In this document: positions 35,607 through 43,794 of the stretch, piece after piece | Layout of the letters: each line of letters begins with the position of its first letter | Numbering within the stretch: position 1 is the first letter of the stretch | Assembly: GCA_900314845.1 (NCBI GenBank) | Contig: OMWV01000004.1 | Location: 124,001 to 188,000 of the forward strand | Direction: 5' to 3' | Length of the DNA stretch: 64,000 nucleotides | Origin: an uncultured Eubacteriales bacterium | GTDB taxonomy: Bacteria > Bacillota > Clostridia > Lachnospirales > Lachnospiraceae | Notes under the pieces: generated by a model | Seen by the model: the letters and a program-made list of their open reading frames with translations, nothing else | Told to the model about the DNA's origin: nothing | Databases searched by the model: none | Position numbers and translations under genes: made by a program

Positions 35607-37013
35607 CTAGCCTATGCTGCCCTTCATCTCAAGTCTGATCAGATTGTTCATCTCTACAGCGTACTCAAGCGGAAGTTCCTTGGAAACATTGTCCGCGAAA
35701 CCGCTGACGATGAGAGCTCTTGCCTCATCCTCGGAGAGGCCTCTTGACATGAGATAGAAGACTGTATCATCGCTGATCCTTCCGATCTTGGCCTCATGGC
35801 CGATATCTGCCTTGGATGTGCGGATATCCATAGCCGGGATGGTATCGGACCTGGAAATATCATCGACCATCAGGGACTGACAGGAAACAGCAGACTTGCT
35901 GCCGACGGCATTCTTATTGACTACTACGGAGCTTCTGAAAGTGCTGATGCCGCCATCCTTTGAAATGGATCTTGTATTCACATAGGATGAGGTATCGGGG
36001 GCTGCGTGAACGACCTTGCAGCCGGTATCAAGGTTCTGTCCCTTGCCCGCGAACGTAACGCCCGTGAACTCGGAACGTGCTCCCTTGCCTGCCAGGACAC
36101 TCATTGGATAGAGGTAGGAAACGTGGGATCCAAAGGAACCGGATATCCACTCCACCTTGCCGCCTTCCTCTACTCTGGCACGCTTTGTGTTGAGGTTGTA
36201 CATGTTCTTGGACCAGTTCTCTATGGTAGAGTAGCGCAGGGTAGCGTTCTTGCCCACATAGAGCTCAACACAGCCGGCATGGAGGTTGGCTATATTGTAC
36301 TTGGGCGCTGAGCATCCCTCTATGAAATGCAGGTATGCGCCTTCGTCGACTATGATCAGCGTGTGCTCGAACTGACCGGCGCCGGGAGCATTCAGTCTGA
36401 AGTAAGACTGAAGAGGGATCTCAACAGAGACACCGGGCGGAACATAGACGAAGGATCCGCCTGACCAGACAGCCCCGTGGAGGGCAGCGAACTTGTGATC
36501 CTGGGGAGGAACAAGCTTCATGAAATGCTTCTTGATCATCTCGGAGTAAGGCCCGCGGATGGCATCCTCAATTCCCTCGTAGACAACGCCCTGGTCTGCA
36601 ACTTCCTTCTTAACATTATGGTAAACGAGCTCGGAATCATACTGGGCGCCTACGCCGGCAAGAGATTCACGCTCTGCCTGGGGGATACCCAGACGCTCGA
36701 ATGTATCCTTTATATCATCGGGGACATCTTTCCACTGTCCCTTCATGGTCGTGTTGGGACGGACATATGTAACGATGTGATCCATATCAAGTCCGTCTAT
36801 CGGCGGTCCCCATTCGGGGATGGCTATCTTGTTGTATATCTCAAGAGATTTCAGTCTGAAGTCATGCATCCACTGAGGATCATTCTTCTCCTTGGAGATC
36901 TGCTCGACAATGTCAGGCGTAAGACCCTCGTCGACCTTGTATGCATCCTTCTCCTCATACCTGAAGTCATACATACTGCGGTCTATATCATTTACCTGCG
37001 TCTTTTCTTTCAT
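35607..37013 (-). CDS. sufB: SufB, Fe-S scaffold subunit
   Basis: The 468-residue SufB carries the conserved SufB core (GGSFVYVPPGVSVEIPLQSY, SAPKYNIANLHAG) and the C-terminal GRISDDTVFYLMSRGLSEDEA. Cys in GCSAPKY is among those implicated in nascent clusters in other SufB. The start at 37013 (MKEKTQVND) is chosen because AAGGAG lies 9 bases before it; an upstream in-frame codon at 37076 lies in the sufC tail. Operon order C-B-D-S-U is the usual Firmicute form. Confidence 0.96.
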   Translation of the reverse strand: MKEKTQVNDIDRSMYDFRYEEKDAYKVDEGLTPDIVEQISKEKNDPQWMHDFRLKSLEIYNKIAIPEWGPPIDGLDMDHIVTYVRPNTTMKGQWKDVPDDIKDTFERLGIPQAERESLAGVGAQYDSELVYHNVKKEVADQGVVYEGIEDAIRGPYSEMIKKHFMKLVPPQDHKFAALHGAVWSGGSFVYVPPGVSVEIPLQSYFRLNAPGAGQFEHTLIIVDEGAYLHFIEGCSAPKYNIANLHAGCVELYVGKNATLRYSTIENWSKNMYNLNTKRARVEEGGKVEWISGSFGSHVSYLYPMSVLAGKGARSEFTGVTFAGKGQNLDTGCKVVHAAPDTSSYVNTRSISKDGGISTFRSSVVVNKNAVGSKSAVSCQSLMVDDISRSDTIPAMDIRTSKADIGHEAKIGRISDDTVFYLMSRGLSEDEARALIVSGFADNVSKELPLEYAVEMNNLIRLEMKGSIG

Positions 37014-37044
37014 CTTCTGTAACTCCTTATGTATGATCCGGCTT

Positions 37045-37800
37045 TTACTTGTCAGCGGCAGCAAGGAACTGCTCAAAACCGTTTTCGTTTATCTCATCTA
37101 CGAGCCTGCTGTCGCCTTCCTTTATCACGCGGCCGTCAGCGAGGATGTGAGTTACATCTACGTCGAGGGCTTCAAGGATACGGGTGCTGTGGGTGATGAT
37201 CAGAAGAGCTCCGCCTACGTTCTTCTTGTAAGCTTCCACTCCTTCGGAAACTGTTCTTGCCGCATCAACGTCAAGACCGGAATCTGTCTCATCGAGTATG
37301 GCGAGCTTGGGCTCGAGCATAAGGAGCTGAAGGATCTCGGCTTTCTTTTTCTCACCGCCGGAAAATCCTACGTTCAGGTCTCTTGTCGCATAGGAAGGAT
37401 CCATATGGAGTATGTTCATGGCATTCTCCAGCTTGTCCTTGAAATCAAAATAGCGGACTCTCTTTCCTGTTTTCTGCTCAAGGGCAGTCCTTATGAAATT
37501 GGAGAGGGTGATACCGGGAACCTCCACAGGAATCTGGAAAGAAAGGAACATGCCGGCCTTGGCGATCTTGTCTGTGGGCTGGCCTGTTATATCATTTCCG
37601 TCGAAAATGACGCTGCCGTCTGTGATCTCGTATCTGGGGCTGCCCATTACGGCATAGCCGAGCGTGGACTTGCCGGCTCCGTTGGGACCCATGAGAACGT
37701 GCGTCTCATTGGCGCCGACGGCCAGATTCACACCGTGCAGTATCTCTTTGTCTTCAACGTTGACCTTAAGATTTTTTACTTCAAGTATATTCTGTGACAT
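37045..37800 (-). CDS. sufC: SufC, ABC-type ATPase
   Basis: A 251-residue soluble ABC ATPase: Walker A MGPNGAGKSTLG, signature GFSGGEKKKAEILQ, Walker B LAILDETDSGLDVD. It drives conformational change of the SufBD scaffold. First gene of the operon, GGAGG before the start, promoter and double operator upstream. Confidence 0.96.
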   Translation of the reverse strand: MSQNILEVKNLKVNVEDKEILHGVNLAVGANETHVLMGPNGAGKSTLGYAVMGSPRYEITDGSVIFDGNDITGQPTDKIAKAGMFLSFQIPVEVPGITLSNFIRTALEQKTGKRVRYFDFKDKLENAMNILHMDPSYATRDLNVGFSGGEKKKAEILQLLMLEPKLAILDETDSGLDVDAARTVSEGVEAYKKNVGGALLIITHSTRILEALDVDVTHILADGRVIKEGDSRLVDEINENGFEQFLAAADK

Positions 37801-37864
37801 CTTGATCCTCCATAGAATAATATATCTGACAGTAGAATTTCATACTTATCTAATAAGCAATGCT

Positions 37865-37893
37865 ATGGTAACACCTGAGGGTAAATTAGTCAA
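37865..37893 (-). promoter_or_regulatory. Promoter of the suf operon
   Basis: On the minus strand TTGACT (37893-37888), 17-base spacer, TACCAT (37870-37865). Start of RNA near 37858, with a leader of about 58 bases. A palindrome ends 5 bases upstream of the -35. Confidence 0.6.
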
Positions 37894-37897
37894 GGAG

Positions 37898-37936
37898 TTT
37901 TCGACATTTGTCGAAAAGAATCCGACATTTGTCGGA
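37898..37936. promoter_or_regulatory. Double operator between suf and panE
   Basis: Site 1: TTTTCGACA-TT-TGTCGAAAA (37898-37917), perfect 9-bp arms. Site 2: TCCGACA-TT-TGTCGGA (37921-37936), perfect 7-bp arms. Shared core CGACATTTGTCG. Centres are 21 bp apart, two helical turns, so two dimers would bind the same face. Site 1 adjoins the suf -35; site 2 overlaps a possible plus-strand -35 (TTGTCG 37929-37934, then 17 bases and TATAAT 37952-37957). The regulator is not in the window. Confidence 0.65.
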
Positions 37937-37981
37937 ATGAAAAATGCTTTCTATAATACCGGGGGCAAAAAGGGTCATTCG

Positions 37982-38011
37982 ATGACAAGTCCGGCCTGCC
38001 TGTGGTATAAT
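37982..38011 (+). promoter_or_regulatory. Promoter of panE
   Basis: ATGACA (37982-37987), 18-base spacer, TATAAT (38006-38011) preceded by TGG as extended -10. A second candidate lies 54 bases upstream at 37929-37957. The presumed leader contains a GC-rich hairpin (38061-38080). Confidence 0.6.
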
Positions 38012-38060
38012 CTGAAATAAGAATAATCAGAAAAAAATCAAGTCTTTCAGAATTTTTTTG

Positions 38061-38080
38061 CCGCCCTTAGATACGGGCGG
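38061..38080 (+). promoter_or_regulatory. Hairpin beside the panE ribosome site
   Basis: CCGCCC (38061-38066) pairs with GGGCGG (38075-38080) across an 8-base loop; a run of seven T precedes it and AGAAGGAG follows immediately. It is not a terminator in this direction (no T after it) but could affect translation or stability. Confidence 0.4.
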
Positions 38081-38097
38081 AGAGAAGGAGATATTCT

Positions 38098-39039
38098 ATG
38101 AAGATCAAGACGGTTGCAGTTATCGGAGCCGGGGCTGTCGGTTCTTATGTCATATGGGGACTTTCGGACAAGCTGGGGGCTGATCTGTGGGTGATCGCAG
38201 AGGGAGAGCGCGCAGAGCGCCTGAAGAAGGGTCTTGTGATAAACGGAAGGCATTTTGACCTCAATGTGAGGACTCCCGAGCAGGCAAAGGGAGTGGATCT
38301 GATCGTGACAAGCGTAAAGTACGATGCCCTGGACAGCGCGATAGAGTCCGCAGCCAGGGCGGCAGATGATCATACGATCGTCATGAGCCTCATGAACGGC
38401 ATAGACAGTGAGGAACGCCTGGGCGGGCGCGTCGGCATGGAGCACATCGTATATTCTGTGATAAAGATAGCCTCCCACCATACGGCGGACGGCTTTGAGT
38501 TCAATCCCCCTGCCGGAAAGCTGGGCATCTATTACGGGCCAAATGATGATCTTCCCTCTACGGATCTGCTGGATCAGGCTTCTTCCGTACAGGCTCTCAC
38601 CCAGCTTTTTGAGGATACTCCTGTCTGCACGCATCTGACCGGTGATATCATGAACGCTCTCTGGTCAAAGTTTGCCATGAATGTCAGCGAGAATCTTCCC
38701 CAGGCTATCGTGGGCTGCGGCATGGGAGGATATTCGGACAGCCGGCATGTGGATTTCCTCAGGACAAAGCTGAGAGAGGAAGTATTTGCCCTGGCAAAGG
38801 TCAAAGGCATAGAGCTGGATGCGGCTGGCTGCACGACCAGAAACGGGGCCTTCAAAGATGATGTCCGTTTTTCAACACTCCAGGATCTTGACGCCGGCCG
38901 TCACACGGAGGTAGATATGCTGGCAGGCCAGGCCATCCGGCTGGGCAGAGAGTATGGCATTCCCACGCCCTGCAATGAGGTGGTCTACCACCTGGTCAAG
39001 GCGCTGGAAGAGAAGAATGACGGACTTTTTGACTATTGA
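38098..39039 (+). CDS. panE: 2-dehydropantoate 2-reductase family protein
   Basis: The 313-residue protein has the NADP loop VIGAGAVGSYV, a TSVKYDAL segment, MNGI (near 100) and the C-terminal helical part with a KFAMNVSEN catalytic-type block. PanE reduces ketopantoate to pantoate for coenzyme A. Other members of the family reduce other 2-ketoacids, so the substrate is probable, not proven. A type II pantothenate kinase gene in the same window fits. It diverges from the suf operon. Confidence 0.88.
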   Translation: MKIKTVAVIGAGAVGSYVIWGLSDKLGADLWVIAEGERAERLKKGLVINGRHFDLNVRTPEQAKGVDLIVTSVKYDALDSAIESAARAADDHTIVMSLMNGIDSEERLGGRVGMEHIVYSVIKIASHHTADGFEFNPPAGKLGIYYGPNDDLPSTDLLDQASSVQALTQLFEDTPVCTHLTGDIMNALWSKFAMNVSENLPQAIVGCGMGGYSDSRHVDFLRTKLREEVFALAKVKGIELDAAGCTTRNGAFKDDVRFSTLQDLDAGRHTEVDMLAGQAIRLGREYGIPTPCNEVVYHLVKALEEKNDGLFDY

Positions 39040-39100
39040 TCCTTTCTATGATCTGTGACGCAGGCTGCCGGATGAGGACAGCAAGGGATGGAGGGGTTTT

Positions 39101-40801
39101 ATGGATCATATGGGAAAATATAAGGACTGGCTTAAGAGGATGCCCGCAGGCGATCCGCTCAGGCAGGAGCTTTATGATATAAAAGATGATGAGGGCCAGA
39201 TCAGGGAACGTTTTTATAAGGATCTGTCCTTTGGAACGGCAGGGCTGAGAGGGATCGTTTCAGCCGGCAGCAACAGGATGAACCGCTATACGGTCGGCCG
39301 GGCAACTCAGGGGATTGCCGACTATATCAATGAATGCGGTCCCCAGGAGGCAGGCAAGGGTGTCGTCATAGCCCATGATCCCAGACATTTTTCAAAAGAA
39401 TTCTGCCGGATCGCCGCGGCCATATTTGCCGCAAACGGGATAAAGGCCTATGTATTTCCTGAGCTCAGGCCAACGCCGGAGCTGGCCTTTATGGTCAGAA
39501 GGCTGGGAGCCGTATCCGGCGTGAACATAACGGCCTCCCACAATCCGAAAGAGTATAACGGCTACAAGGTCTACTGGTCGGACGGCTGTCAGGTGGGGAG
39601 TCAGATTGCGGATAAGATGACAGAGAAGATAGAGGCCGTAGATTACTTTGACGGCATAAGATGGGGCAATTACCAGGAAGCATTTGCATCCGGCATGATC
39701 AGCGTGCTGGGAGCAGACGCGGACGGGGAATATCTCGACCTGATAGAAGGGCTCGCCATCCACGGAGGGGATGAGCTTGACCTGGATATCCCTATCGTAT
39801 ATACTCCCTTAAACGGCGCCGGCTCTGTCCCCTTCTCAAGAATGATGAAGGACAGGGGTTTTACGAACTGGCATATGGTTCCTGAGCAGAAGGATCCGGA
39901 TCCTGACTTTGCCACGGTCGGCTATCCAAATCCGGAAGATCCGGGGGCCTTTGCCCTGGCAAGGGAGCTGGGAGCGCGTCTTGGCGCCAGGCTTCTCATG
40001 GCAACGGATCCCGATGCCGACAGATTTGCCATAGAGATAGCAGACGACAGTCAGCCGGGACACTTTATCCACCTGAACGGCAACCAGACAGGATATCTGC
40101 TGGTCAATTATATCCTGGAAGGGAAAAAGAGCGCCGGCACTCTGCCGGCTAAGGGGGCCATGGTCAAGTCAATCGTGACGTCAACCATGTCGGCGGATAT
40201 CGCTGCCTCCTACGGGGTAAAGATGTTCGAGTCCCTGACAGGATTTAAGAATATCTGCGGGAGGATCCCGGACGTCGTCGGACAGGGATATGATTACATG
40301 TTCGGCTATGAGGAGTCCGTGGGCTACGCCGCCTGCCCCTATATCAGGGACAAGGACGGGATAAGCGCCGGCATGCTGATAGCCGAAGCCGCGGCCTACT
40401 ATGCGAAGCAGGGAAAAACTCTTCTCCAGGTCCTCGATGGACTTTATGAGAAATATGGCTGGTATTGCGAAGACGAGCCGAATCTTGTCCTTAAGGGGAT
40501 AGAAGGTTCCCGGAGGATAGGCCGCATGATGGCCTATATCCGGGAGAACCCGCCCGGGCAGGCAGGAGGGCTTCCTGTCATTAAGACCGTGGATTATAAG
40601 GACGGCTATGAGGATATCGCCCCCTCGAATGTGCTCAGATTCTGGCTGGAGGATGGCAGCTGGTTTGCCGTGCGCCCTTCCGGGACAGAGCCCAAGATAA
40701 AGTTTTATTTCTATACAAGAGGGGAGAGCGCCCAAAAGGCCCGCCAGAGCGGCCAGGCCGTAAGGGAGGATTTCATGAACCTTGTAAATGCAGTAAAATA
40801 G
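39101..40801 (+). CDS. Phosphoglucomutase/phosphomannomutase family enzyme
   Basis: Alpha-D-phosphohexomutase of 566 residues: FGTAGLRGI near 45, phosphoserine loop TASHNPKEYNGYKVYW near 145, metal loop TDPDADR near 305, sugar loop GYEESVGYA near 405 and phosphate-binding RPSGTEPKIKFY near 525. Length and sequence match the long PgcA-type enzymes of Firmicutes, which interconvert glucose 1- and 6-phosphate. This would feed GlgC. GGAGGGG precedes the ATG. Confidence 0.93.
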   Translation: MDHMGKYKDWLKRMPAGDPLRQELYDIKDDEGQIRERFYKDLSFGTAGLRGIVSAGSNRMNRYTVGRATQGIADYINECGPQEAGKGVVIAHDPRHFSKEFCRIAAAIFAANGIKAYVFPELRPTPELAFMVRRLGAVSGVNITASHNPKEYNGYKVYWSDGCQVGSQIADKMTEKIEAVDYFDGIRWGNYQEAFASGMISVLGADADGEYLDLIEGLAIHGGDELDLDIPIVYTPLNGAGSVPFSRMMKDRGFTNWHMVPEQKDPDPDFATVGYPNPEDPGAFALARELGARLGARLLMATDPDADRFAIEIADDSQPGHFIHLNGNQTGYLLVNYILEGKKSAGTLPAKGAMVKSIVTSTMSADIAASYGVKMFESLTGFKNICGRIPDVVGQGYDYMFGYEESVGYAACPYIRDKDGISAGMLIAEAAAYYAKQGKTLLQVLDGLYEKYGWYCEDEPNLVLKGIEGSRRIGRMMAYIRENPPGQAGGLPVIKTVDYKDGYEDIAPSNVLRFWLEDGSWFAVRPSGTEPKIKFYFYTRGESAQKARQSGQAVREDFMNLVNAVK

Positions 40802-40817
40802 AGCAGGAGGGATAAAT

Positions 40818-41618
40818 TTGAAAAAGAAACTATTGACGATAGGGACGATAGCCCTGATCATGATGTTCACTGCCGCGTGCGGCGGGGGACAGAAAGGCGG
40901 GGAAAGTGCCGCCGCCCAGAGTGCGCAGGAGACGGGCGCCGGTGAGGAGACTTCCGGGGGAGAAGGCGAAGCGGCTGCCCCGGTTTCGGAAAACCCGGTC
41001 AGAACAAGTGAGTATTCATCGGGGGGCAAACTTATCCAGTTTACAGACTCCGAGTATGACGGGAAGGGAAATCTGAAAAAGGAAACGACATACACGGCGG
41101 ACAAGATTCTCAGCTCTTATGTAGTCTATGAGTACGATAAGGACAGCAATCTTACAAAATATACCTATTACAATAAGGACGACAGCGTCTACAGCTATAC
41201 GAAGCTGAAGAACAGCTCAGAAGGGAAACTGATAAAGGAAGAGTATTATTCTGCCGATGACAGCGACGAGCCAGAGCTTAGCCTTATCCGGAAGTACAGC
41301 TATGACAAGAATGGCAGGACCTCGCGGGTGGATACCCTCGATTCGGATGGGGAGAAGATGGGATACAGTGAGTTTTCCTATGATAAGGAGGGAAAACAGA
41401 CCGGCTTTGTCTACTATGACCCGGACGGAGAGAAGAATGAATATGCCGAGGATAAGTACGACAAAAATGGTCTTCTGATCTCCGAGACAAGCTATGACGC
41501 GGACGGGAATGTGACCTACGCCTCCAAATATGACTATGATGAGAATGGCAGAAAAGTTAAGACTTCCAATTTCACGGAAGACGGAAGTTCTGATGGCTAT
41601 ATAGAATATCAATACTGA
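40818..41618 (+). CDS. Lipoprotein with YD-type repeats
   Basis: A TTG start at 40818, 7 bases after GGAGG, begins a 266-residue protein with KKKLL, a hydrophobic segment and a lipobox TAAC (Cys21). An Ala/Gly/Glu linker (to about 65) is followed by roughly eight imperfect repeats of about 20 residues with the pattern Y-D-x-x-G-x-x plus a Tyr or Lys-rich strand, as in RHS/YD or MORN-like surface proteins. Probably an exported, surface-bound repeat protein. It follows the phosphohexomutase by 16 bases. Confidence 0.8.
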   Translation: MKKKLLTIGTIALIMMFTAACGGGQKGGESAAAQSAQETGAGEETSGGEGEAAAPVSENPVRTSEYSSGGKLIQFTDSEYDGKGNLKKETTYTADKILSSYVVYEYDKDSNLTKYTYYNKDDSVYSYTKLKNSSEGKLIKEEYYSADDSDEPELSLIRKYSYDKNGRTSRVDTLDSDGEKMGYSEFSYDKEGKQTGFVYYDPDGEKNEYAEDKYDKNGLLISETSYDADGNVTYASKYDYDENGRKVKTSNFTEDGSSDGYIEYQY

Positions 41619-41656
41619 TCCAGGCCGAGCATGGCCTGCCTGAAAGGAGAAAAATT

Positions 41657-42976
41657 ATGGGTTTGATAGGGGCGGCAGCTCAGACTGCCAGCAGCACACT
41701 GGCCGATCAGTGGCTGGAATTCTTTTACTGTGACGCGCTTCCGGCTGACGTTTTAGTCAGCAGGGGACATAAAAAGAGCGGCCGTTCATCCAACAAGAAG
41801 GGGAGCGACAATGTGATCTCGAACGGGTCTGTGCTCGTCGTGGCTGAGGGCCAGTGCATGATCATCGTGGATCAGGGCAAGATTGTCGACGTCTGCGCCC
41901 AGCCGGGCCAATATACATATGACGTATCCTCGGAACCCTCTCTGTTCTTCGGTGATCTGAAGGAGAGCGCGGGCAAGGTCCTTTCTGAGGCGGTCAGGAG
42001 ATTTGCCTTCGGCGGCAGACCGTCCAAGGATCAGAGAGTCTACTATTTCAATATCCGGGAGATCATAGGCAACAAATACGGCACGCCGGCCCCGGTTCCC
42101 TTCCGCGTTGTCGACAGCCGGGCAGGCATAGATATCGACATAGGGATCCGCTGTTTCGGAGAATACAGCTACAAGATCGTCAATCCGGTCCTCTTCTATG
42201 CCAATGTGTGCGGCAATGTCGAGGATGTCTTTACCAGGCAGGAGATAGACAGCCAGATGAAGAGCGAACTGCTCACTGCCCTTCAGCCTGCATTTGCCAG
42301 GATATCTGATATGGGGATCCGCTATTCCGCCCTTCCCGGACACACGGATGAGCTCGCCTCGGCTCTGAAGGAGGAGCTTTCTGAAAAATGGTCCGGCCAG
42401 AGGGGCATCCAGATCCAGCAGATCGGTATTTCCGCTGTCAATGCCAACCCGGAAGACGAAAAGATGATAAAGGAGCTTCAGAGGAATGCTGCCTTCAAGG
42501 ATCCTTCCATGGCGGCTGCCCAGATGACAAGCGCGGCGGCGGATGCTATGAAGCTGGCGGCAGGCAACACGAGCGCCGGCCCGGCTATGGCCTTCATGGG
42601 CATGAACATGGCCCAGCAGGCAGGCGGCGTAGACGTACAGTCTCTCTACCAGATGGCTGCCCGGCAGTCTCAGGCAGACGAAAAGGAGAAGGACTCCTGG
42701 ACTTGTCCCAGGTGCGGGGCTGCGGCTTCCGGTAAGTTCTGCCCTGAGTGCGGGACTCCAAAGCCTACGGTAAAATATGACAAAAACGGCTGGACCTGCC
42801 CTTCCTGCGGCACGGTCAACAAGGGAAATTTCTGCACGGAATGCGGGACAAAAAAGCCGGCGGACGCACCCAAGTACAAATGCGACAAGTGCGGCTGGGT
42901 GCCGGAGGATCCTTATCATCCGCCCAAGTTCTGCCCTGAGTGCGGAGACCGTTTTGACGAGAACGATATCGTATGA
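41657..42976 (+). CDS. SPFH/band-7 protein with C-terminal zinc ribbons (YdjI-like)
   Basis: The 439-residue protein resembles Bacillus YdjI: an N-terminal SPFH (stomatin/flotillin-like) domain (about 40-265), a Met/Ala-rich helical linker with MAFMGMNMAQQ, then three zinc ribbon units with CPRCG...CPECG, CPSCG...CTECG and CDKCG...CPECG. YdjI-type proteins scaffold or recruit partners on membranes in stress responses, often with PspA; no pspA is seen here. Its stop overlaps the next gene, an arginase-fold enzyme (ATGA). Strong AAAGGAG site. Confidence 0.85.
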   Translation: MGLIGAAAQTASSTLADQWLEFFYCDALPADVLVSRGHKKSGRSSNKKGSDNVISNGSVLVVAEGQCMIIVDQGKIVDVCAQPGQYTYDVSSEPSLFFGDLKESAGKVLSEAVRRFAFGGRPSKDQRVYYFNIREIIGNKYGTPAPVPFRVVDSRAGIDIDIGIRCFGEYSYKIVNPVLFYANVCGNVEDVFTRQEIDSQMKSELLTALQPAFARISDMGIRYSALPGHTDELASALKEELSEKWSGQRGIQIQQIGISAVNANPEDEKMIKELQRNAAFKDPSMAAAQMTSAAADAMKLAAGNTSAGPAMAFMGMNMAQQAGGVDVQSLYQMAARQSQADEKEKDSWTCPRCGAAASGKFCPECGTPKPTVKYDKNGWTCPSCGTVNKGNFCTECGTKKPADAPKYKCDKCGWVPEDPYHPPKFCPECGDRFDENDIV

Positions 42977-43782
42977 CAGAGGAAGGGGAAAGAAGGCAGG
43001 CAGTATTTCTGGACTTTTCCGGAGTCTGCGGGCAGGAGGACTCCGAAGATATTTCCGGTTCCCTGCCCGGGGATGGCTGGGTAAAGAAAATGTTTGACCT
43101 GACGGGTATGGGCGGGACAGAGATGTACTGCAGCCAGGAGGCAGAAAAGGCTCTGACTGATCTGTGCGCTCAGACCGGCCCCGGCGGCATCCATTTCATA
43201 GACAATGGGAATTATCACTATATGTCAGAGATATTCATGAGTCGGATCCGCCGGCCCTTTTCCCTGCTTTTGCTTGACAATCACACGGACATGCAAAGAC
43301 CTGCCTTTGAGGGTCTGCTCAGCTGCGGCAGCTGGGCAGGCAGGGCTCTGTCAGAGAATCGTTGCCTGCGGCAGGCTGTCCTTATCGGGCCGTCTGATGA
43401 AGGGCTTCTGGACGTAGACCCCGCCGCCGGGAGATCAGATCTTATCAGGGTCAGGAGAGAAGAGGCTGCGGATATCCTGGCGGGCAGGATGAATGCCTGC
43501 CTGCAGGGCATAAAGAGGGATCTGCCTCTTTACATCTCGGTGGATAAGGATGTCCTGGACAGCAGATATGTGAAAACGAACTGGGATCAGGGCATCATGA
43601 GCCCGGAACAGCTGAGCGCTCTCTTAAGATATTTTTCAGAAGGCAGAGAGCTGATCGGGGCGGATATCTGCGGCGGGCTGACCCGGGAAGAGCTCTTTCG
43701 GATGCCGGGCGCCCAGGAGCAGAACCGGCAGATCGACTGCATGCTCTCTCAGATCATAGGAGAGATGATCAGCACATCATAA
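42973..43782 (+). CDS. Arginase-family (ureohydrolase-fold) enzyme
   Basis: All six metal ligands of the arginase family can be placed: His82 (GNYHY), Asp102, His104 and Asp106 (DNHTD), Asp191 and Asp193 (SVDKDVLD). The conserved His of the HG loop that assists catalysis in arginase is replaced by Cys118 (LLSCGSW), so the substrate may not be arginine. The 269-residue length is a little short. It is translationally coupled to the SPFH/zinc ribbon gene. Known family members hydrolyse arginine, agmatine, guanidinobutyrate or formimidoylglutamate; none can be chosen here. Confidence 0.82.
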   Translation: MTEEGERRQAVFLDFSGVCGQEDSEDISGSLPGDGWVKKMFDLTGMGGTEMYCSQEAEKALTDLCAQTGPGGIHFIDNGNYHYMSEIFMSRIRRPFSLLLLDNHTDMQRPAFEGLLSCGSWAGRALSENRCLRQAVLIGPSDEGLLDVDPAAGRSDLIRVRREEAADILAGRMNACLQGIKRDLPLYISVDKDVLDSRYVKTNWDQGIMSPEQLSALLRYFSEGRELIGADICGGLTREELFRMPGAQEQNRQIDCMLSQIIGEMISTS

Positions 43783-43794
43783 AGGAGGGACCTG

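Noticed and set aside
34699-35610. Plus-strand 303-codon frame opposite sufD
   Set aside because: Shadow of sufD; the minus strand encodes a complete SufD with its ribosome site and operon context. Plus-strand frames opposite sufC (36892-37797) and the S1 gene (17390-18091) are rejected for the same reason.
37898-37936. LexA/SOS boxes
   Set aside because: The core is CGACATTTGTCG, one base per half-site short of CGAAC-N4-GTTCG, and the neighbours are iron-sulfur assembly genes.
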